NCBI GenBank assembly: GCA_902783405.1
Contig: CACZQZ010000104.1
Location: forward strand, 1-14,836
Origin: an uncultured Erysipelotrichaceae bacterium
GTDB taxonomy: Bacteria; Bacillota_I; Bacilli_A; RF39; UBA660
Reading direction: 5' to 3'
DNA: 14,836 bases
Shown: piece after piece, positions 13,305 through 14,836 of the stretch
Layout: each line of letters begins with the position of its first letter
How positions within the stretch are numbered: the stretch's first letter is position 1
The notes under the pieces: model-generated
Databases searched by the model: none
Seen by the model: only the letters and a program-made list of their open reading frames with translations
What the model was told of the DNA's origin: nothing
Position numbers and translations under genes: made by a program

Positions 13305-13751
13305 ATGAAAAACTACGTTTATATTGTTGTTCCAATGCTATCTTTAATATCATGTCAAATTTTAAAATTTATCATTGAATCCATTAAAAAAAAGAAATTC
13401 GTTTGGGGAAGACTTTTTAATGGAGCAGGTGGCATGCCAAGCACTCATACAAGTTTCTGTTTTGCTTTAACATTTACGTGTCTTTATCAAAATGGATTAG
13501 ATTCTCCACTATTTGCAATAGCTCTTGTCTTTTCTATGATAGTATCTTATGACGCTATGGGCGTTCGAATGGAAAGTGGAAGACAAGCAGAAGCTATCAA
13601 TGATATTGTAGAGAACATTTTTAAAAATAAGCCTTCTATTAGTATTGCTCATTTAAAAGAAGAGTTAGGACATCATCCAGAAGAAGTATTTGTAGGAATT
13701 ATTTTCGCATTTATGATAAGTACAATATGTAATTTAGTTATTTTTAAATGA
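13305..13751 (+). CDS. YuiD-type divergent PAP2 (DUF212) membrane protein
   Basis: A 148-residue integral membrane protein with segments at about 3-23, 45-62, 68-85 and 128-146. Family motifs are FNGAGGMPSTHTSF (37-50, phosphatase-like Ser-His pair), SYDAMGVRMESGRQAEAIND (80-100) and LKEELGHHPEEVFVG. These mark the 'divergent PAP2' family (B. subtilis YuiD), related to acid phosphatases acting on lipid phosphates, though members have no confirmed substrate that I can cite. The Shine-Dalgarno (AGAAAG) is weak and about 12 bases from the ATG. It sits alone between sigH and rel. Confidence 0.9.
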   Translation: MKNYVYIVVPMLSLISCQILKFIIESIKKKKFVWGRLFNGAGGMPSTHTSFCFALTFTCLYQNGLDSPLFAIALVFSMIVSYDAMGVRMESGRQAEAINDIVENIFKNKPSISIAHLKEELGHHPEEVFVGIIFAFMISTICNLVIFK

Positions 13752-13754
13752 AAA

Positions 13755-13785
13755 TTGGATACTTTAATTTATATTGTAGTATAAT
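13755..13785 (+). promoter_or_regulatory. rel promoter
   Basis: TATAAT (13780-13785) with TTGGAT (13755-13760) 19 bp upstream; spacing is long, so only the -10 is convincing. The leader before the ATG is about 25 bases. Confidence 0.5.
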
Positions 13786-13817
13786 GAAGTATATAACTTG
13801 AGAAGTGGGATGGTTTT

Positions 13818-14836
13818 ATGAATAAAACTGAAGATGTAAATTTTGATAAATTATATGATACTGTTTCTAAGTATATGAGTGATGAAGAATTAGATGTTGT
13901 TAAAAAAGCTTATAGTTTTGCTAAAAAACTTCATTTCGGTGTAAAAAGATTAACAGGAGAAGATTATATTTTTCATCCTGTTAATGTAGCATATATTTTA
14001 ACAGAAAATAAAGCGGATGTAGCAACTATATGTGCTGCTCTTTTACATGACATTTTAGAAGATACGGATGTTACATATGAAGAATTGGAAACAGAATTTG
14101 GCACAGAAATTGTTAAATTGGTGGATGGAGTAACCAAAATTAATAAACTAAATTTTGTTGGGGAAGCAGAAGCAGATTTAGCTAATCATAGAAAAATTCT
14201 CGTTGGCTTATGTGAAGATGTAAGAGTCATTATTATCAAATTAGCTGATAGACTTCATAATATGAGAACACTTTGGGTTCATTCTGTTAAAAAACAAAAA
14301 ATGAAAGCCAAAGAAACTTTAGATATTTTAACACCTATTGCTCATAGACTTGGAATGAATCATATTAAAAGTGAACTTGAGGATTTATCTTTAAGATATT
14401 ATAAACCTGATGTATATTTTACAGTTGTTGAAAAATTGAATAAAACAAAAGTAGAAAGAGAACAATATGTAGAAGAAATGATTCATGAAGTTAGTACTCT
14501 TTTAGATGAAAATCACATTAAACATGAAATTAAAGGTAGAAGTAAAAGTATTTTTAGTATCTATAAAAAAATGGATAAAGGAAAAAAATTCAGTGATATT
14601 TATGATTTACTTGCTCTTAGGGTTTTAGTAGCTAATGAGCAAGATTGTTATTCTGCTCTTGGTATTATTCATTCAAAATTTAAGCCATTACCTAAGAGAT
14701 TTAAAGATTATATTGCTATGCCTAAAACGAATATGTATCAGTCGCTTCATACGACAGTATTTGGCGTAAAAGAAAATTTATTTGAAATTCAAATTAGAAC
14801 ATATGCGATGAATGAAGTTGCTGAAAATGGAATTGC
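13818..14836 (+). CDS. rel: Bifunctional (p)ppGpp synthetase/hydrolase Rel (3' end outside window)
   Basis: Makes (p)ppGpp from ATP and GTP/GDP on stalled ribosomes and degrades it, controlling the stringent response. The first 340 codons are visible; full proteins have about 730-740. The HD hydrolase domain has every expected residue: Arg44, His53, His77, Asp78, Glu81, Asp82, Asp144 and Asn148, the same numbers as in Rel of S. equisimilis, which supports the chosen ATG. The synthetase domain shows GRSKSIFSIYKKM (240-252), FSDIYDLLALRVLV, RFKD (294-297, the RxKD signature of bifunctional enzymes rather than ExDD of RelA), YQSLHTTVFG and EIQIRT...VAENGIA at the cut. Both activities are therefore predicted. 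TGS and regulatory domains lie beyond the window. The ribosome binding site is GGGATGG. Confidence 0.97.
   Translation, partial: MNKTEDVNFDKLYDTVSKYMSDEELDVVKKAYSFAKKLHFGVKRLTGEDYIFHPVNVAYILTENKADVATICAALLHDILEDTDVTYEELETEFGTEIVKLVDGVTKINKLNFVGEAEADLANHRKILVGLCEDVRVIIIKLADRLHNMRTLWVHSVKKQKMKAKETLDILTPIAHRLGMNHIKSELEDLSLRYYKPDVYFTVVEKLNKTKVEREQYVEEMIHEVSTLLDENHIKHEIKGRSKSIFSIYKKMDKGKKFSDIYDLLALRVLVANEQDCYSALGIIHSKFKPLPKRFKDYIAMPKTNMYQSLHTTVFGVKENLFEIQIRTYAMNEVAENGI

Noticed and set aside
1..14836. Prophage or mobile-element remnant as the source of the Gp10-like domain
   Set aside because: No integrase, transposase, capsid, portal or terminal repeat is visible; flanking genes are housekeeping and intact.

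Overview
The window looks like chromosomal DNA of a low-GC Firmicute (Bacilli or Mollicutes-related gut lineage) that uses the standard bacterial code. Intergenic DNA is extremely AT-rich. Promoters are TTGAAA/TATAAT-like, ribosome binding sites are GGAGG/AGGTGA-like, and several genes end in TGA (rlmB, the pilin-like gene, the YuiD-like gene, the YrzE-like gene). All Trp codons I checked in conserved genes are TGG, so this is not the Mycoplasma code. The lineage is an inference; no rRNA is present.

Layout. Positions 1-1860 hold the 3' two thirds of uvrA (nucleotide excision repair). Positions 1990-2424 hold a decayed surface-protein cassette ending in a phage-baseplate (Gp10 C-terminal) type domain. 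Positions 2465-3553 (minus) encode an unknown protein with a repetitive body and a coiled-coil tail. tgt (queuosine in tRNA) is transcribed divergently from it and ends tail-to-tail with an unusual small protein kinase (4782-5516, minus). A YrzE-type membrane protein (minus) and a DUF421/YetF-type membrane protein (plus) follow; together with tgt they recall the tgt-yajC-yrzE-yrbG neighbourhood of Bacillus. rnjA (RNase J1, minus) and ftsK/spoIIIE (plus) diverge from about 8345-8564. ftsK is coupled to a type IV pilin-like gene. A second, more degraded copy of the cassette lies at 11241-11499. Then comes the conserved run mrnC-rlmB-sigH (23S rRNA maturation, rRNA 2'-O-methylation, alternative sigma factor), a YuiD-type divergent PAP2 membrane protein, and the first 340 codons of rel ((p)ppGpp synthetase/hydrolase), cut by the window end.

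Functionally most of the window is housekeeping: DNA repair, chromosome translocation, tRNA and rRNA modification, RNA decay and stringent response. The accessory signal is the pair of cassettes. They share a leader with a conserved TTCTG...GGGGTTAG block and a hairpin that would cover the ribosome binding site, a nearly identical signal-anchor coding region, and the last codons of a Gp10-type domain (YMWKRT-like). Both have lost internal sequence and both carry nonsense changes, in copy 1 a likely CAA to TAA and in copy 2 TGG to TGA plus a 1-nt deletion. They look like members of a dispersed family that is decaying or serving as silent cassettes.

Regulatory architecture is compact. Convergent genes share bidirectional terminators whose hairpins contain the stop codons, and several start codons can be fixed because the longer reading frame would begin inside the gene's own promoter. 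I see no tRNA, rRNA, CRISPR array, transposase or known riboswitch.
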